Below, one piece after another: positions 14,051 through 23,101 of a stretch of DNA of 35,740 nt; the first letter of the stretch is position 1, and each line of letters begins with the position of its first letter. A program made the position numbers and the translations under genes. Source of the stretch: Terrimicrobiaceae bacterium. Lineage in GTDB: Bacteria > Verrucomicrobiota > Verrucomicrobiia > Chthoniobacterales > JAATET01. Where the stretch lies: the NCBI GenBank assembly GCA_028713285.1, contig JAQTOP010000030.1:1-35740 (forward strand), read 5' to 3'. Below the pieces are notes generated by a model. That model searched no databases, was not told where the DNA came from, and worked only from the letters and a program-made list of their open reading frames with translations.

Positions 14051-14596
14051 TTACCGCGCCGGGTTTCCTTTAACGATGGCGTGACGCGGCACATCCCGAG
14101 TCACCACGGAACAAGCCCCAATGACGGCGCCTTCTCCAATGTTGACCCCTGGCATGACAAAGGCGCGCGCTCCAACAAACGCACCCGCTCCGATTCGGAT
14201 CGGCGACGTTTGCAACGGGATGGACCCATGTGAGAGATCATGCGTGCCGGTGCATAGATACGCTTCCTGCGCGATCACCGTTCGTTCCCCGACCGTCACG
14301 TGATCGAGGTTGTAAACGTTGGTCCGGTCGCCCAGGCTCGCGTCCCGATGCAGTGTAAGATTCCACGGGATCTGAATCCGCGCACGCTGATGGACGAATG
14401 GCGATCCTTCGATTTTGGCCCCGAACAGGCTTAACCAAAACAGCCGCCACTTATAGAGAGGCTTTGGCGTCCACTTGCAAAATAGTATCCAGGAGAATTC
14501 CCAGACGACCATGGCAAGGCGCTGCCGGTGCGTCCAAGGAGATGCGCCCCTCGCCACGGAGGAGCGAGCGTGAGTATTGATCAGTGTCGAATTCAT
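14051..14596 (-). CDS. WcaF-like hexapeptide-repeat acetyltransferase
   Basis: The 181-residue protein belongs to the left-handed beta-helix acyltransferases that move an acetyl group from acetyl-CoA to a sugar hydroxyl. The N-terminal ~55 residues are aromatic-rich, with LYKWRLFWLSLFGAKIEG as in WcaF. The hexapeptide region (about 60-178) contains VTVGERTVIAQEAYLCTGTHD, with the catalytic-type histidine in GTHD, then PIRIGAGAFVGARAFVMPGV and IGEGAVIGACSVVTRDVP. It ends abruptly at KGNPAR, a few residues before the usual family end. It overlaps the upstream GT4 gene by ATGA (14593-14596). It probably acetylates a sugar of the polysaccharide made by its neighbours. Confidence 0.92.
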   Translation of the reverse strand: MNSTLINTHARSSVARGASPWTHRQRLAMVVWEFSWILFCKWTPKPLYKWRLFWLSLFGAKIEGSPFVHQRARIQIPWNLTLHRDASLGDRTNVYNLDHVTVGERTVIAQEAYLCTGTHDLSHGSIPLQTSPIRIGAGAFVGARAFVMPGVNIGEGAVIGACSVVTRDVPRHAIVKGNPAR

Positions 14597-15786
14597 TCAG
14601 AGGCGCATGATTGCGTGATGAGGCGACTTTGAGACCGAACGCCGGCCGGCGATCGCGTAGGAGCTGCAAGAAGGTTTAGAAAATCCTGCTCGTATTGATT
14701 GGCCACGCTTTGAAGGGAATAGCGTTCGGCGGTTCTAAGGCAGTTCTCCTGAATCCTGCGGAGCGAGATTCCCGATTCCGAAATCTTGAGAAGGACGTTT
14801 GCAAGATTTGCAACGGGGTCCGGCGCCAGACCGAAGGTGAAGCCATTGACGCCGTCTTGCAAATAGTCGGCAAAGCATTTCAAATCGGACACGACGGGGA
14901 TGCACCCGCTCGCCATTGCTTCGACCGGTGTGAGCGGTGAGGCTTCTCCCTTTGCCGCGATGGAGGGATACACCAATACGTGCGCTTCCGCATAGTACTG
15001 CTGAAGCTGTCTGGATTCAAAAACCGGATCGCACCATTCAATGGTCAATCCGAGTGCCGAGGACTTTTGAAGCAGGCTCCGCTGGTATTCCTCGCCACCT
15101 CCCCCGCAGTTTCTTGCGTGAGGACCGACAATTCGCAATCGCGCCGGGCGTTGGGTCAGGCCGGTGAATTGTCGATAAGCGTCTATGAGAATTTCGATGC
15201 CCTTTTCCTCATGGATCCTGCCTACGTAAACAATTTCCAAACGCTCCGAGGATTTCGGAGGAACCTGCGCGGGAATCTCAAAGTCGTGGGGCAGCGAGTT
15301 TGGTATCATGCGGGCGATATCGTTTGCGCGGGGCGTTTGTTCGACCACGGCATCCTTGATTACATTGGAAACTGCCTGGAGACGCGCGGCATGCAGATAC
15401 ATTGCCATCTGCCGGCGGGGGAACCGGGCGACATGTACGTAGAGCCGCCCGCGAGACCGGCGTCGTTCGAGAATCGGCAGCCAGAAGGTATTTGTGACCA
15501 GAATGTCCGCCTCGGGAAGTCTGGGAAGGACCTGGCAGGCATAGTGGAGATCGAAGAAATTCGTTCCGAGCGCGCTGGGGGGGCGGTCGAAGCTGGGGAC
15601 CCGCATGTGGGAAACGCCGTCAATCAACTCGTGATGGGGCAGGCGGGCGTCCCGCCTCGAAAAGTGGACCACTTCGTGGCCTCGGCGAACGAACTCCTTG
15701 CCGAGTCCGAACCAGACTTTTTCGATTGCGCCTCCGTTAAGGGGCGGCACCGGGAAATAGGGACCTTGAACGATGGAAATTTTCAT
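14593..15786 (-). CDS. GT4-family glycosyltransferase (GT-B fold)
   Basis: The 397-residue retaining glycosyltransferase has an N-terminal acceptor domain with the glycine-rich start YFPVPPLNGGAIEK. The C-terminal nucleotide-sugar domain contains IVYVGRIHEEKGIEILIDAY and the E-x7-E motif in GEASPLTPVEAMASG. The sugar and acceptor are unknown. The ATG at 15786 gives a 4-bp ATGA overlap with the upstream glycosyltransferase. A GTG at 15792 is a weaker alternative. The downstream end overlaps the acetyltransferase gene by ATGA, so this gene sits in a run of four translationally coupled genes (14051-18133). Confidence 0.93.
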   Translation of the reverse strand: MKISIVQGPYFPVPPLNGGAIEKVWFGLGKEFVRRGHEVVHFSRRDARLPHHELIDGVSHMRVPSFDRPPSALGTNFFDLHYACQVLPRLPEADILVTNTFWLPILERRRSRGRLYVHVARFPRRQMAMYLHAARLQAVSNVIKDAVVEQTPRANDIARMIPNSLPHDFEIPAQVPPKSSERLEIVYVGRIHEEKGIEILIDAYRQFTGLTQRPARLRIVGPHARNCGGGGEEYQRSLLQKSSALGLTIEWCDPVFESRQLQQYYAEAHVLVYPSIAAKGEASPLTPVEAMASGCIPVVSDLKCFADYLQDGVNGFTFGLAPDPVANLANVLLKISESGISLRRIQENCLRTAERYSLQSVANQYEQDFLNLLAAPTRSPAGVRSQSRLITQSCASE

Positions 15787-17000
15787 TTGCACAATACTCC
15801 GAGGGGGCGGGTTTTTTCGATGACTTTCAGCAGCGATTCCGCCGCTGCGTTGATGTGGAATCGCTGCGTAAAGCAGGCAAGGGCTTGCATTCTCATTTGT
15901 TTTCTTTCTTCCGGCGGCATCGCGAGCCAGCGGCCAAGCGATCTGCCGGTTCCTTCGATGGTGTCTTCGTCGATTACTCCTGCGTGATCCCGTGAGATTT
16001 CACGCCAGATGTTGACTTTGTTCGAGATTAGCACCGGCGCGCCGCAGGCAAGCGCCTCCACCACGGCGATTCCAAAGTTTTCCTGATGGCTCGGCAGCGC
16101 AAAGGCATCGCACGCACGGAAGGCCCCCCACTTGATATCGCCACTTAGCATGGGGAGAAAGTGGACCTGTGGTCTGGAGTTGCCGGATGGCGATCGCGTG
16201 CCGTCACCGACCTCGAAGCCGAGACCGGTTGCAAGATCGTGGAGGGACCGAAGGTATTCCGGTGTCGATGGCGGTCCGGCCACAACCAGCGCCGGAGCAT
16301 TTCGCGGCTTGCTTTCGAGTTGCCCCGCGTAGGCGCGAAGAAGCAAATCCACACCCTTTTTTTCGTGGATGCGGCTTAGAAACAACAGGAACGACTGCGC
16401 ACGCAGTGCGGGAAATGCCGCGTGGAAGGCCTCCCGTTGGGTCTCTGCATTCGGGGGCTCAAGGATCCCAAGACCAACCACCCGTTCGTTGCATTGGTAT
16501 GAGGGGAATGTCCCGCGGGCGAGGATTCGCTCGTCTTCGCAGGTAAAGCATACGGCCGCGGCGTCCCGCAAAATGGCCCTTTCCTTCATCCACCAGTATC
16601 CGCATTTCTTAAGATGCTTGAGCGGATATCGCTGTTTGAACCAGGGATCGAGCATTCCGTGGGGATAGACCCAGTATGGCAGGCCCAACCGCGTGGCCAC
16701 CGCATGCGTCGCCGCGCCCGCGTATTGCCAGAGCCCGTTGATGACTATGGCGTCGAAGTCTCGAGCGTGTCCGTGGAGCCACGGGAGCACGCGCTTCGCG
16801 TACCCATACGATCCGCGATACGGTCCCAGCGCGTGCAATGGCAAGGGAAAGTCCGCCATCCAGGCTGCTCCGGGGGCGTTCAGGCAGAGCACCTCCGTCT
16901 CGTGGCCGCTTTTTTGCAAGGCGGTCCCGATTTGCACAACGCTCGCAACCGGACCGCCCGAAGCCGGGTCCGCCATCGCCAAAACTTGTAAAATCTTCAT
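15783..17000 (-). CDS. GT4-family glycosyltransferase (GT-B fold)
   Basis: The 405-residue protein begins MKILQVLAMADPASGGPV, the usual GT4 start with its glycine-rich acceptor loop. It carries WVYPHGMLDPWFKQRY, a segment typical of a GT4 subgroup from polysaccharide loci. The C-terminal domain has FLSRIHEKKGVDLLLRAY and the E-x7-E motif in HQENFGIAVVEALACG. It is expected to add one sugar to the lipid-linked repeat unit. The donor cannot be predicted. ATGA overlaps join it to genes on both sides (15783-15786 and 16997-17000). Confidence 0.94.
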   Translation of the reverse strand: MKILQVLAMADPASGGPVASVVQIGTALQKSGHETEVLCLNAPGAAWMADFPLPLHALGPYRGSYGYAKRVLPWLHGHARDFDAIVINGLWQYAGAATHAVATRLGLPYWVYPHGMLDPWFKQRYPLKHLKKCGYWWMKERAILRDAAAVCFTCEDERILARGTFPSYQCNERVVGLGILEPPNAETQREAFHAAFPALRAQSFLLFLSRIHEKKGVDLLLRAYAGQLESKPRNAPALVVAGPPSTPEYLRSLHDLATGLGFEVGDGTRSPSGNSRPQVHFLPMLSGDIKWGAFRACDAFALPSHQENFGIAVVEALACGAPVLISNKVNIWREISRDHAGVIDEDTIEGTGRSLGRWLAMPPEERKQMRMQALACFTQRFHINAAAESLLKVIEKTRPLGVLCK

Positions 17001-18133
17001 GCGCGTGCCTTGAGCAATTCCTCGTAAACGGCGTGATACCCGTCGATCATTCGGTCTGTCGTCATCCTTTTGGAATTTGAAATGCCGCGCCCGATCAATT
17101 CCTCACGGACCGATTCGTCTGTCAGGCGGCGGAGACTTTCACAGAACGCGTCTTCATCATCGACATCGTGGATGAGGGCGCCGTCGCCTGCGACCTCCGG
17201 AACGGACGTTCGGTCGCTGCATACGACGGGGCATCCGCAGGCCTGAGCTTCCAGCACCGGCCATCCGAAACCCTCCGCTTTGGTTGGGAAGAGAAGCGCG
17301 TGAGCTCCGTTGTAAAGCGCTTCGAGTGTTTCGTTCGTGATATTCTCCTGCAGCTCGAGGACGCGGCCGTTCAATCCGAGCGATGCGGCGAGATCCCGTT
17401 GTTCGCGCGTCAGGCTGCCTCCGGCAAAGACGAGACGCCCGGCAACCTCGGGAGCCATGCGGCTGAAGATGCGCAGGCATCCTTCACGGTTTTTACGCTG
17501 GACGCTCGATCCGACATTCAAAACGTAGCGTTCGCCTGCCTTTAATGGGGTGTCGGCAGAGAGCCGTTTCCAGGTTTCCTGTTCCGGCAGGCGTTTGTAT
17601 CCGAAATTCTGGCCGAGGAGGACGACCCCCAGTTTGCCGGAGTATTTCGGTGAAAAACGCCGGAAGTCTTGCGCGGTGGACGTCGAGTCACAGATCACCG
17701 ACTTGCATTTGTTCAGGCTGTGCAGGATCCAACGGTGCAGGAGCCTGCCGGTCAGAGTCGGGACGCAATCGGTCGATTCGCCGAAGGCGGCTCGGATATT
17801 AAGCATGTCGTGCAGTGTCGAAAGATGCGCCCTATCCTTTAGCAGCCTCACATACACGGAGTTGCCGTGGTCGCAAATGTGGAAGACGGTGTCGGGAGGC
17901 GACTTCCTAATGATGGCGCGCAACTCGATGGGGAACAGGATGAACATATCGATATACGACAGCCACTTTCCGAGTCCGCGATGGGGGTTCCTGCCGGCTG
18001 CGAGCAGCGATCTGGCAGCGACAACCCTCACGTTGACGCCCCTTTTTTCCAATCCGTAACGCAGAGCCGCGGCAAAGCGTTGCATGCTCTGCAGTTCCGC
18101 GGAGTGATAATTTCCGATTAATACTACATTCAT
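16997..18133 (-). CDS. GT4-family glycosyltransferase (GT-B fold)
   Basis: The 378-residue protein starts MNVVLIGNYHSAELQSM. It has HICDHGNSVYVRLL and LSTLHDMLNIRAAFG in the acceptor domain. The donor domain has VLNVGSSVQRKNREGCLRIF and the E-x7-E motif in KAEGFGWPVLEAQACG. This variant, with VGSxxxRKN replacing GRxxxEKG, resembles mannosyl/rhamnosyl-type GT4 enzymes, although specificity is not established. I chose the ATG at 18133 because the first beta-strand begins there. An in-frame ATG at 18151 would add six residues. Its 3' end overlaps the next GT4 gene by ATGA. The polymerase-like gene ends 66 bp upstream. Confidence 0.93.
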   Translation of the reverse strand: MNVVLIGNYHSAELQSMQRFAAALRYGLEKRGVNVRVVAARSLLAAGRNPHRGLGKWLSYIDMFILFPIELRAIIRKSPPDTVFHICDHGNSVYVRLLKDRAHLSTLHDMLNIRAAFGESTDCVPTLTGRLLHRWILHSLNKCKSVICDSTSTAQDFRRFSPKYSGKLGVVLLGQNFGYKRLPEQETWKRLSADTPLKAGERYVLNVGSSVQRKNREGCLRIFSRMAPEVAGRLVFAGGSLTREQRDLAASLGLNGRVLELQENITNETLEALYNGAHALLFPTKAEGFGWPVLEAQACGCPVVCSDRTSVPEVAGDGALIHDVDDEDAFCESLRRLTDESVREELIGRGISNSKRMTTDRMIDGYHAVYEELLKARA

Positions 18134-18199
18134 GGGTTTACGTCCGTTCATGGGGCTGAGGAGACTCGATGCGCTGGATTGACGAGGTGGGCATGCACC

Positions 18200-19552
18200 T
18201 TAAGAATTCAACTGTGGAACCCGGGCACCGGGTCGCCGCAGGCTGGAAGTGACGGGAAAGGTTTCGGATCGCCTGTTGAGCTGTGCCTTGGACGGCTTTT
18301 CGACGCGAATGGACGGTGCCAGGATCCTCCTTGGCGGGCGGCATGCAGCCAGAGCCAGCCCCGCTTGAAGACAGGCAAAGCCCTGAATGTTCGTCACGCC
18401 CCACTGCCCTTGAACGAGGTTCATCACGCAGGCGCCAAACAACAGGATGGGGAGAAACTCTCCGCGCCGGAGTGCTTGGTAGCACGTCAAGCCGATGGAG
18501 AGCGCCACCCAGCAGCGAAATAACACCAGGGCTGTCCCAAGAATCGGGCCACTTTCCCAAATGAGTCTTCCCATTTCGCCCTCCGCGCCCAAGAAGATGC
18601 GTTGACCCGCCAGCATCTGGGCGCCGACACTGGTTCCAGCACCGGTGCCATTTCCAAAGAAGGACGTTACGCCAATCAATTGCAACGCCTGCGCGGTATC
18701 GCCGGACACCCTGGATGTAAGGAACGAGGCTTGATTCGCCGCATCCGGGCTCGCATCGTCGAAGCGACGATCCAACTGGCTTTGCCCCTCCTGGTAAAAG
18801 CTGGTATGTCCCAACAGCAGCGCTGCCACGGCGATCGCTGCGCCGGCGCCGATAATCCCGCCAAATCCGCGCCCCCGGACAATGACCGCGGCGATGGCAG
18901 CGAAACTAACAAGGGCCACCGAGGTCACGGCCAATCGGCTGCCCGACACAGCCAGGGCGGCGAGCACCGCCGGCGTCGTTATCCATCCAAGCCAGACGGG
19001 AATCCGCCCCTTTTGCACAAATCCGTAAGCGAGATAGGCCACGACGAAGGCGAGATAAATAGCGGTTCCCGTTACGAACGGAAATGTGGCGGACGGACGG
19101 ACGGTATCGTATTGCGTCGCGAATGCCCCAATGTTAATCCACGAGCCCTGGGGTGAGCGGAACTGATAGACAATAAGGACCGCCATCGGCACGGCGATAT
19201 ACAACAGGAATCGGCCCATCTTCAGGACGTCGTCGCGGTCGAACACCCGGGGAATCACCCAGATCAAGGGGAGATGCAGAATATTGACCCGCATTCCGAA
19301 CAACACGACGGCCGGCACCATGCCGCCGATCAGGCTGATCGCGCCCGTCAGGCAAACCAGCAGGACACCTATTAGCAGTTGCGGGTTTCTCGGGAAAATT
19401 CCGCGCTGCCAGGCGAGAAAGTAAATCGCCATCACGATGGGATCGCGCACCAGCAGGAGGGCCGTATCGAACTGCGGCAGGAGCCATTTGCGCACGGCGC
19501 CCTCAAACAGCAGGAGCAGGAAATAGAGCCAGATTAGTTTTTTGATTGCCAT
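18200..19552 (-). CDS. Polytopic membrane protein, O-antigen polymerase/ligase (Wzy/WaaL)-like
   Basis: The 450-residue protein has about ten hydrophobic segments from residue 5 to 400, beginning LIWLYFLLLLFEGAVRKWLL. It also has a charged, presumably periplasmic loop (about residues 245-310), with conserved-looking RFDD and EGEMGRLIWESGP stretches. Its N-terminal FEGAVRKWLLP is typical of a group of O-antigen polymerase-like proteins from exopolysaccharide loci. Wzy polymerases join lipid-linked repeat units, and ligases attach chains to an acceptor. Sequence alone does not separate the two, but position inside a repeat-unit locus favours polymerase. A basic tail of ~45 residues follows the last membrane segment. 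The ATG at 19552 lies 14 bp after the oxidoreductase stop. Longer upstream starts would run into that gene. Confidence 0.85.
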   Translation of the reverse strand: MAIKKLIWLYFLLLLFEGAVRKWLLPQFDTALLLVRDPIVMAIYFLAWQRGIFPRNPQLLIGVLLVCLTGAISLIGGMVPAVVLFGMRVNILHLPLIWVIPRVFDRDDVLKMGRFLLYIAVPMAVLIVYQFRSPQGSWINIGAFATQYDTVRPSATFPFVTGTAIYLAFVVAYLAYGFVQKGRIPVWLGWITTPAVLAALAVSGSRLAVTSVALVSFAAIAAVIVRGRGFGGIIGAGAAIAVAALLLGHTSFYQEGQSQLDRRFDDASPDAANQASFLTSRVSGDTAQALQLIGVTSFFGNGTGAGTSVGAQMLAGQRIFLGAEGEMGRLIWESGPILGTALVLFRCWVALSIGLTCYQALRRGEFLPILLFGACVMNLVQGQWGVTNIQGFACLQAGLALAACRPPRRILAPSIRVEKPSKAQLNRRSETFPVTSSLRRPGARVPQLNS

Positions 19553-19566
19553 GGTGAAAACGTCGT

Positions 19567-20658
19567 TCAGGCGGTGACGCCGTCCACGGTGAGGCGGGAT
19601 CCGATGCGACTCGATTCCTCGCAGCACTTGAGGATGTTCTGGATGTAGGCGCCTCGCGCAAAATCGGGCTGATCGTTGACGCCGGTCAGGATGCTGCGGA
19701 TAAAGCGCTCGTAATTGTTTGGAGTGCGCGGGCAATCAATTCGGCGCCAGCGTCCCCTTTTCGAATTGCGGCCGCGAAACTGGAAAAGCCTGCGGCTGGA
19801 GGCGTCAAGGTCGATGACGATGCTTCCGAGAGTCCCGAAGATGCGGAGTCGCAGAGAATTCGGATGACCGCTTGCCCAACGGGTGGCATGGATGACGCCA
19901 AGCGCTCCGTTCGCAAACTCGACCTGGATTACGGCACTGTCGTTGGCGTCGAGAATGTATTCGCCGACGGAGGTCCCCTTGAGTCCGTCAAAACTTTGGA
20001 CGCGGCAGCTAAGGGCGTCGATATCGCCGACCGGATACGAGGCAAAATCCAGGATGTGCACGCCGACGTCGCCGAGGGCGCCCTGACTGTGACGGCTGGA
20101 GAGGCGCCAAAGGCTGCTTGGATCGCTGCGCCAGCCGGGGGATTGATCGCTAAGCCAGCTTTGCAGGTAACTGGCTTCGATATGCACGATGTCGCCGATC
20201 TCGCCGTCACGAATCAGCGCATATGCCCGCTGAATGGCCGGAGCGCTTCGATAAGAAAAATTAACCATGTTGATGACGCCGGCGCTCGTTGCCGCGGAGG
20301 CCAGAAGTTGCGCGTCGTCCGCGTGCGGAGCGAGGGGTTTTTCGCAGAGGACGTGCTTGCCTCTGGAGATCGCCTCGGTCGTGACGGCGACGTGATCGGC
20401 GTCGGGAGTGACAATGCTAATCGCATCGACGTCCTCCGAGTCCAGCATTTCACCTAATGATTGGAAGGGCTTTGGAGAGCCATGGCGTTCCGACACGCGC
20501 ACCGCTTTTTTCATATCGATATCCGCCACCGCGACAAGAGCACAACCAGCAATCCCCCGGAACATTCGGGCGTGACGCTGTCCCATCACTCCGCACCCGA
20601 CGATACCCAATCGAATCTTCGGGGAGTGGTCAAAGTGCCTTTTTATATGGTTGAACAT
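19567..20658 (-). CDS. Gfo/Idh/MocA-family NAD(P)-dependent sugar dehydrogenase
   Basis: The 363-residue protein has an N-terminal Rossmann domain with LGIVGCGVMGQRHARMF (G-x-G-x-x-G). The family motif EKP is at residues 106-108 in HVLCEKPLAPH. A C-terminal beta-sheet domain contains GALGDVGVHILDFASYPVGD, with the conserved D-x-G-x-H-x-x-D catalytic pattern. Family members oxidise or reduce the 3-position and other hydroxyls of nucleotide sugars, inositols and glucose derivatives. In this setting it probably helps make an unusual nucleotide sugar. It sits 14 bp upstream of the polymerase-like gene and downstream of a 179-bp gap that may hold a promoter. A second family member lies at 32009-33097 and is only distantly similar. 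Confidence 0.93.
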   Translation of the reverse strand: MFNHIKRHFDHSPKIRLGIVGCGVMGQRHARMFRGIAGCALVAVADIDMKKAVRVSERHGSPKPFQSLGEMLDSEDVDAISIVTPDADHVAVTTEAISRGKHVLCEKPLAPHADDAQLLASAATSAGVINMVNFSYRSAPAIQRAYALIRDGEIGDIVHIEASYLQSWLSDQSPGWRSDPSSLWRLSSRHSQGALGDVGVHILDFASYPVGDIDALSCRVQSFDGLKGTSVGEYILDANDSAVIQVEFANGALGVIHATRWASGHPNSLRLRIFGTLGSIVIDLDASSRRLFQFRGRNSKRGRWRRIDCPRTPNNYERFIRSILTGVNDQPDFARGAYIQNILKCCEESSRIGSRLTVDGVTA

Positions 20659-20837
20659 GGAATGCGTTTTTCGTTTATGCTCGTGTGAGCGTTGGTGCGG
20701 AGGGAACGCGAGTATCTATGGAAATTTGAGCGTTGCGTATCGCGGGAGTCGTTGGCACGGGATCGAAGCGGGGCAGCCTGGGAATGAGAAGAGCAGAGCG
20801 GGCGTCGATGGCAGGCGTTGCCCTGGTGTTCGAAAAC

Positions 20838-22079
20838 TTACCGATTGGGAAGCAATGATTTTACGACGCCGGCGACGGCATGTTCATAGTTCGCCCAAGA
20901 CATCACCCGGGCTGCGTCCAGCGCCGCATTTTTCATGCTTGCGAGCCGCTTCCGATCGAAAACCAATGTTTCGAGGCGTTCCGCTATGGCCTCTGCCGAG
21001 CGGATCGGGACGATGAAGCCGTTTTCCCCGTCGGTAATCACGTCCGGCCCGCCGGTATTCGGGGTGGTGATGACCGTCATTCCCTGGGACATCGCTTCCA
21101 GGATGACCAGTCCGAATCCCTCGAACAGCGAAGGGAACACCAGCACGTCGTGGTTCCGCATCTCTTCGAGAACCTGCTCGTGCCGGCAGGAGGGAATCCA
21201 GCGATGCTTCCGAAGCGCCACGTCGAGCGGCGCGCAATGTCCGGGCGGCCGATTGCCGATCAGTGTGAGGCCGACGCGCGGGCCGAGGAGATCACAAGCC
21301 CGCAGGAGGTAGGATGTGCCCTTGCGCTGCCCGAGCGATCCGACGAAAAGCACTCTCAGGATGTCGGAACGCCTCTTGCGAAAAGCCTGGGGCTCGACGA
21401 GCGAAGTGGGCGCTCCATACGGGATGACGTGAACATCCGACGAAGGGCGTCCGGTGTGGACGAGAGATGCCTTCGTAAAGGAACTGGCGACAAGGATGCA
21501 GTCGGCAAGGCGGATTTCCTCGTCCTTGCGGGCTAGCTTGTCCTCACTGTCGCCGAGGCCATCGAGCGTGGATTTCCATTCGGGCTCACGTTCCGCCTCT
21601 TCCAGAAAGATTTTGCGGCCGACCTTCCAATAGGCGATGGGAAGGTCGTAGATGCGCTTCAGGCCAGTCTCCGAGGCGGCGCGAAATGTTTCCAGAGAAC
21701 CGTCTTCGTAGCCATAGACGGCCCGGATTCCACCGCCCTTGCGGACCCGTGAGGCGACCGCGCCATCGAGATCGCGGTAAACGCCATCCACCGAGCACCA
21801 GCCTACCTCGTGACGGGTGAGGAAGGAGCAGTTGAGGGTGTTCGCGGCGAAGCGTCCGAGTTCGCGCCAGGGGCGGGTGCGCACGTGCTTTCGCAGGCCG
21901 AAGGGAAGCTCGCGCCGCAGGAACCGGGTCTGCGCTTTCGCCGGAAGCAGGCGCATGAGCCAATTCCGTTCCGACGGGGCCAGGCAGGTCCAGAATTCCC
22001 CGAGCAATCCGCTCTTCTGCAAGCCGCTGGCGGCATGGCGAACATTCGCGTTCCCGGTGGGATGTGAGACGATGACCAT
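20838..22079 (-). CDS. GT4-family glycosyltransferase (GT-B fold)
   Basis: The 413-residue protein starts MVIVSHPTGNANVRHAASGL. It has a long acceptor domain including AVYGYEDGSLETFRAA and ADCILVASSFTKASL. The donor domain has VLFVGSLGQRKGTSYLLRAC and the E-x7-E motif in LFEGFGLVILEAMSQG, then TTPNTGGPDVITDGENGF. It is a confident GT4 member with unknown donor and acceptor. The start at 22079 lies 8 bp after the stop of the preceding glycosyltransferase. The much longer ORF extending to 22580 is an out-of-frame shadow of that neighbour. It is the last gene of a tight four-gene group (20838-25948). Confidence 0.94.
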   Translation of the reverse strand: MVIVSHPTGNANVRHAASGLQKSGLLGEFWTCLAPSERNWLMRLLPAKAQTRFLRRELPFGLRKHVRTRPWRELGRFAANTLNCSFLTRHEVGWCSVDGVYRDLDGAVASRVRKGGGIRAVYGYEDGSLETFRAASETGLKRIYDLPIAYWKVGRKIFLEEAEREPEWKSTLDGLGDSEDKLARKDEEIRLADCILVASSFTKASLVHTGRPSSDVHVIPYGAPTSLVEPQAFRKRRSDILRVLFVGSLGQRKGTSYLLRACDLLGPRVGLTLIGNRPPGHCAPLDVALRKHRWIPSCRHEQVLEEMRNHDVLVFPSLFEGFGLVILEAMSQGMTVITTPNTGGPDVITDGENGFIVPIRSAEAIAERLETLVFDRKRLASMKNAALDAARVMSWANYEHAVAGVVKSLLPNR

Positions 22080-22087
22080 GGTCTTTG

Positions 22088-23101
22088 CTACCCGAGCAGC
22101 TCCGAAAAGAGTTTGAGATACCGGCGGGCGATGGTGTCCCCCTGATGTTTCTTCAGGTGGGCGGGCGCGGCTGCGAGCTTCTGCGCCACGGCGTCGGGGT
22201 TGTTGAGGACGAACTCGATCGTCTCCGCGAGCGCCACGTTGTTTCCGTTCGGAAAGGTGAATCCGCAGGGGCCGATGGCCTCGGGAAGGCCGCCCTCCGC
22301 CGACCCGATCACGCAACATCCGCACTCGATGCCTTCCAGGGCGACGATGCCGAACGGCTCGGCCCACCGCGAAGGCACCACGAGGACGCGGTGCCGATTC
22401 AGCATGCGGGCGAGCGCGTCTCCCTGTAGCGGCCCGGCGAAAGTGACCTGCTTTTGGATTCCGAGGGACGCAGCCTGCTGCCGCAGAGCGGTTTCCTCCG
22501 GGCCCTGGCCGACGATCGTCAGCCGTGGGGTGCAGCCGCGCCTGGCAAGCCGCGCCAGCGCATTGAGAAGGATGTCGCATCCCTTGTCGGAGACGATCCT
22601 GCCCACGAAAATGAGTTCGCGGTCCCGTTCGACGTCCTCCACGCGGCGAAATGTGCGGTGGTCGTAGGGGTTCGGGATCAATTCACACCGGCTCGGGATC
22701 GTCTGCGCGACAGCGTTGCTGATCGCGACGTTGCGAGCCGCGAGGCGCGAAGTCTGCGACTTCAGCCAATGAAGAAGTGATGGACGGCTGTCCGTCCGGC
22801 GGATCCAGGTTTGGTGGGCGATGATCACGCGTCGCTGCACCGGCAGCGCGGCGGCGAGGGTGCGGATGCTGATGTTGTTTTGGAAAAAAACATCGCTCCA
22901 GCGCGCGAGCCGAAGCACCTCGGCGTTCGACGGCTGCCGGGTGACCGCGAAGGAAAACGAGTCGCTTCCTTTCCGCGGGGTCTGGGTGATGAGATGCACC
23001 TCGTGACCGGCCTTGACGAATTCGTCGGCCAGCACTCGGGAGATCGCCTCGATGCCACCGAGCATCGGGAAAAAGGCGTGCGATGAGAGAAGGATTTTCA
23101 C
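22088..23101 (-). CDS. GT4-family glycosyltransferase (GT-B fold), GTG start
   Basis: The 337-residue protein begins at a GTG with (V)KILLSSHAFFPMLGGIE, the canonical first strand and glycine-rich loop. The donor domain has LIFVGRIVSDKGCDILLNAL, LTIVGQGPEETAL and the E-x7-E motif in RWAEPFGIVALEGIECG. The GTG overlaps the upstream GMC oxidoreductase stop as GTGA (23098-23101), supporting coupled translation and this start choice. The acceptor domain is short for GT4, so the protein is compact. Donor and acceptor are unknown. Confidence 0.93.
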   Translation of the reverse strand: MKILLSSHAFFPMLGGIEAISRVLADEFVKAGHEVHLITQTPRKGSDSFSFAVTRQPSNAEVLRLARWSDVFFQNNISIRTLAAALPVQRRVIIAHQTWIRRTDSRPSLLHWLKSQTSRLAARNVAISNAVAQTIPSRCELIPNPYDHRTFRRVEDVERDRELIFVGRIVSDKGCDILLNALARLARRGCTPRLTIVGQGPEETALRQQAASLGIQKQVTFAGPLQGDALARMLNRHRVLVVPSRWAEPFGIVALEGIECGCCVIGSAEGGLPEAIGPCGFTFPNGNNVALAETIEFVLNNPDAVAQKLAAAPAHLKKHQGDTIARRYLKLFSELLG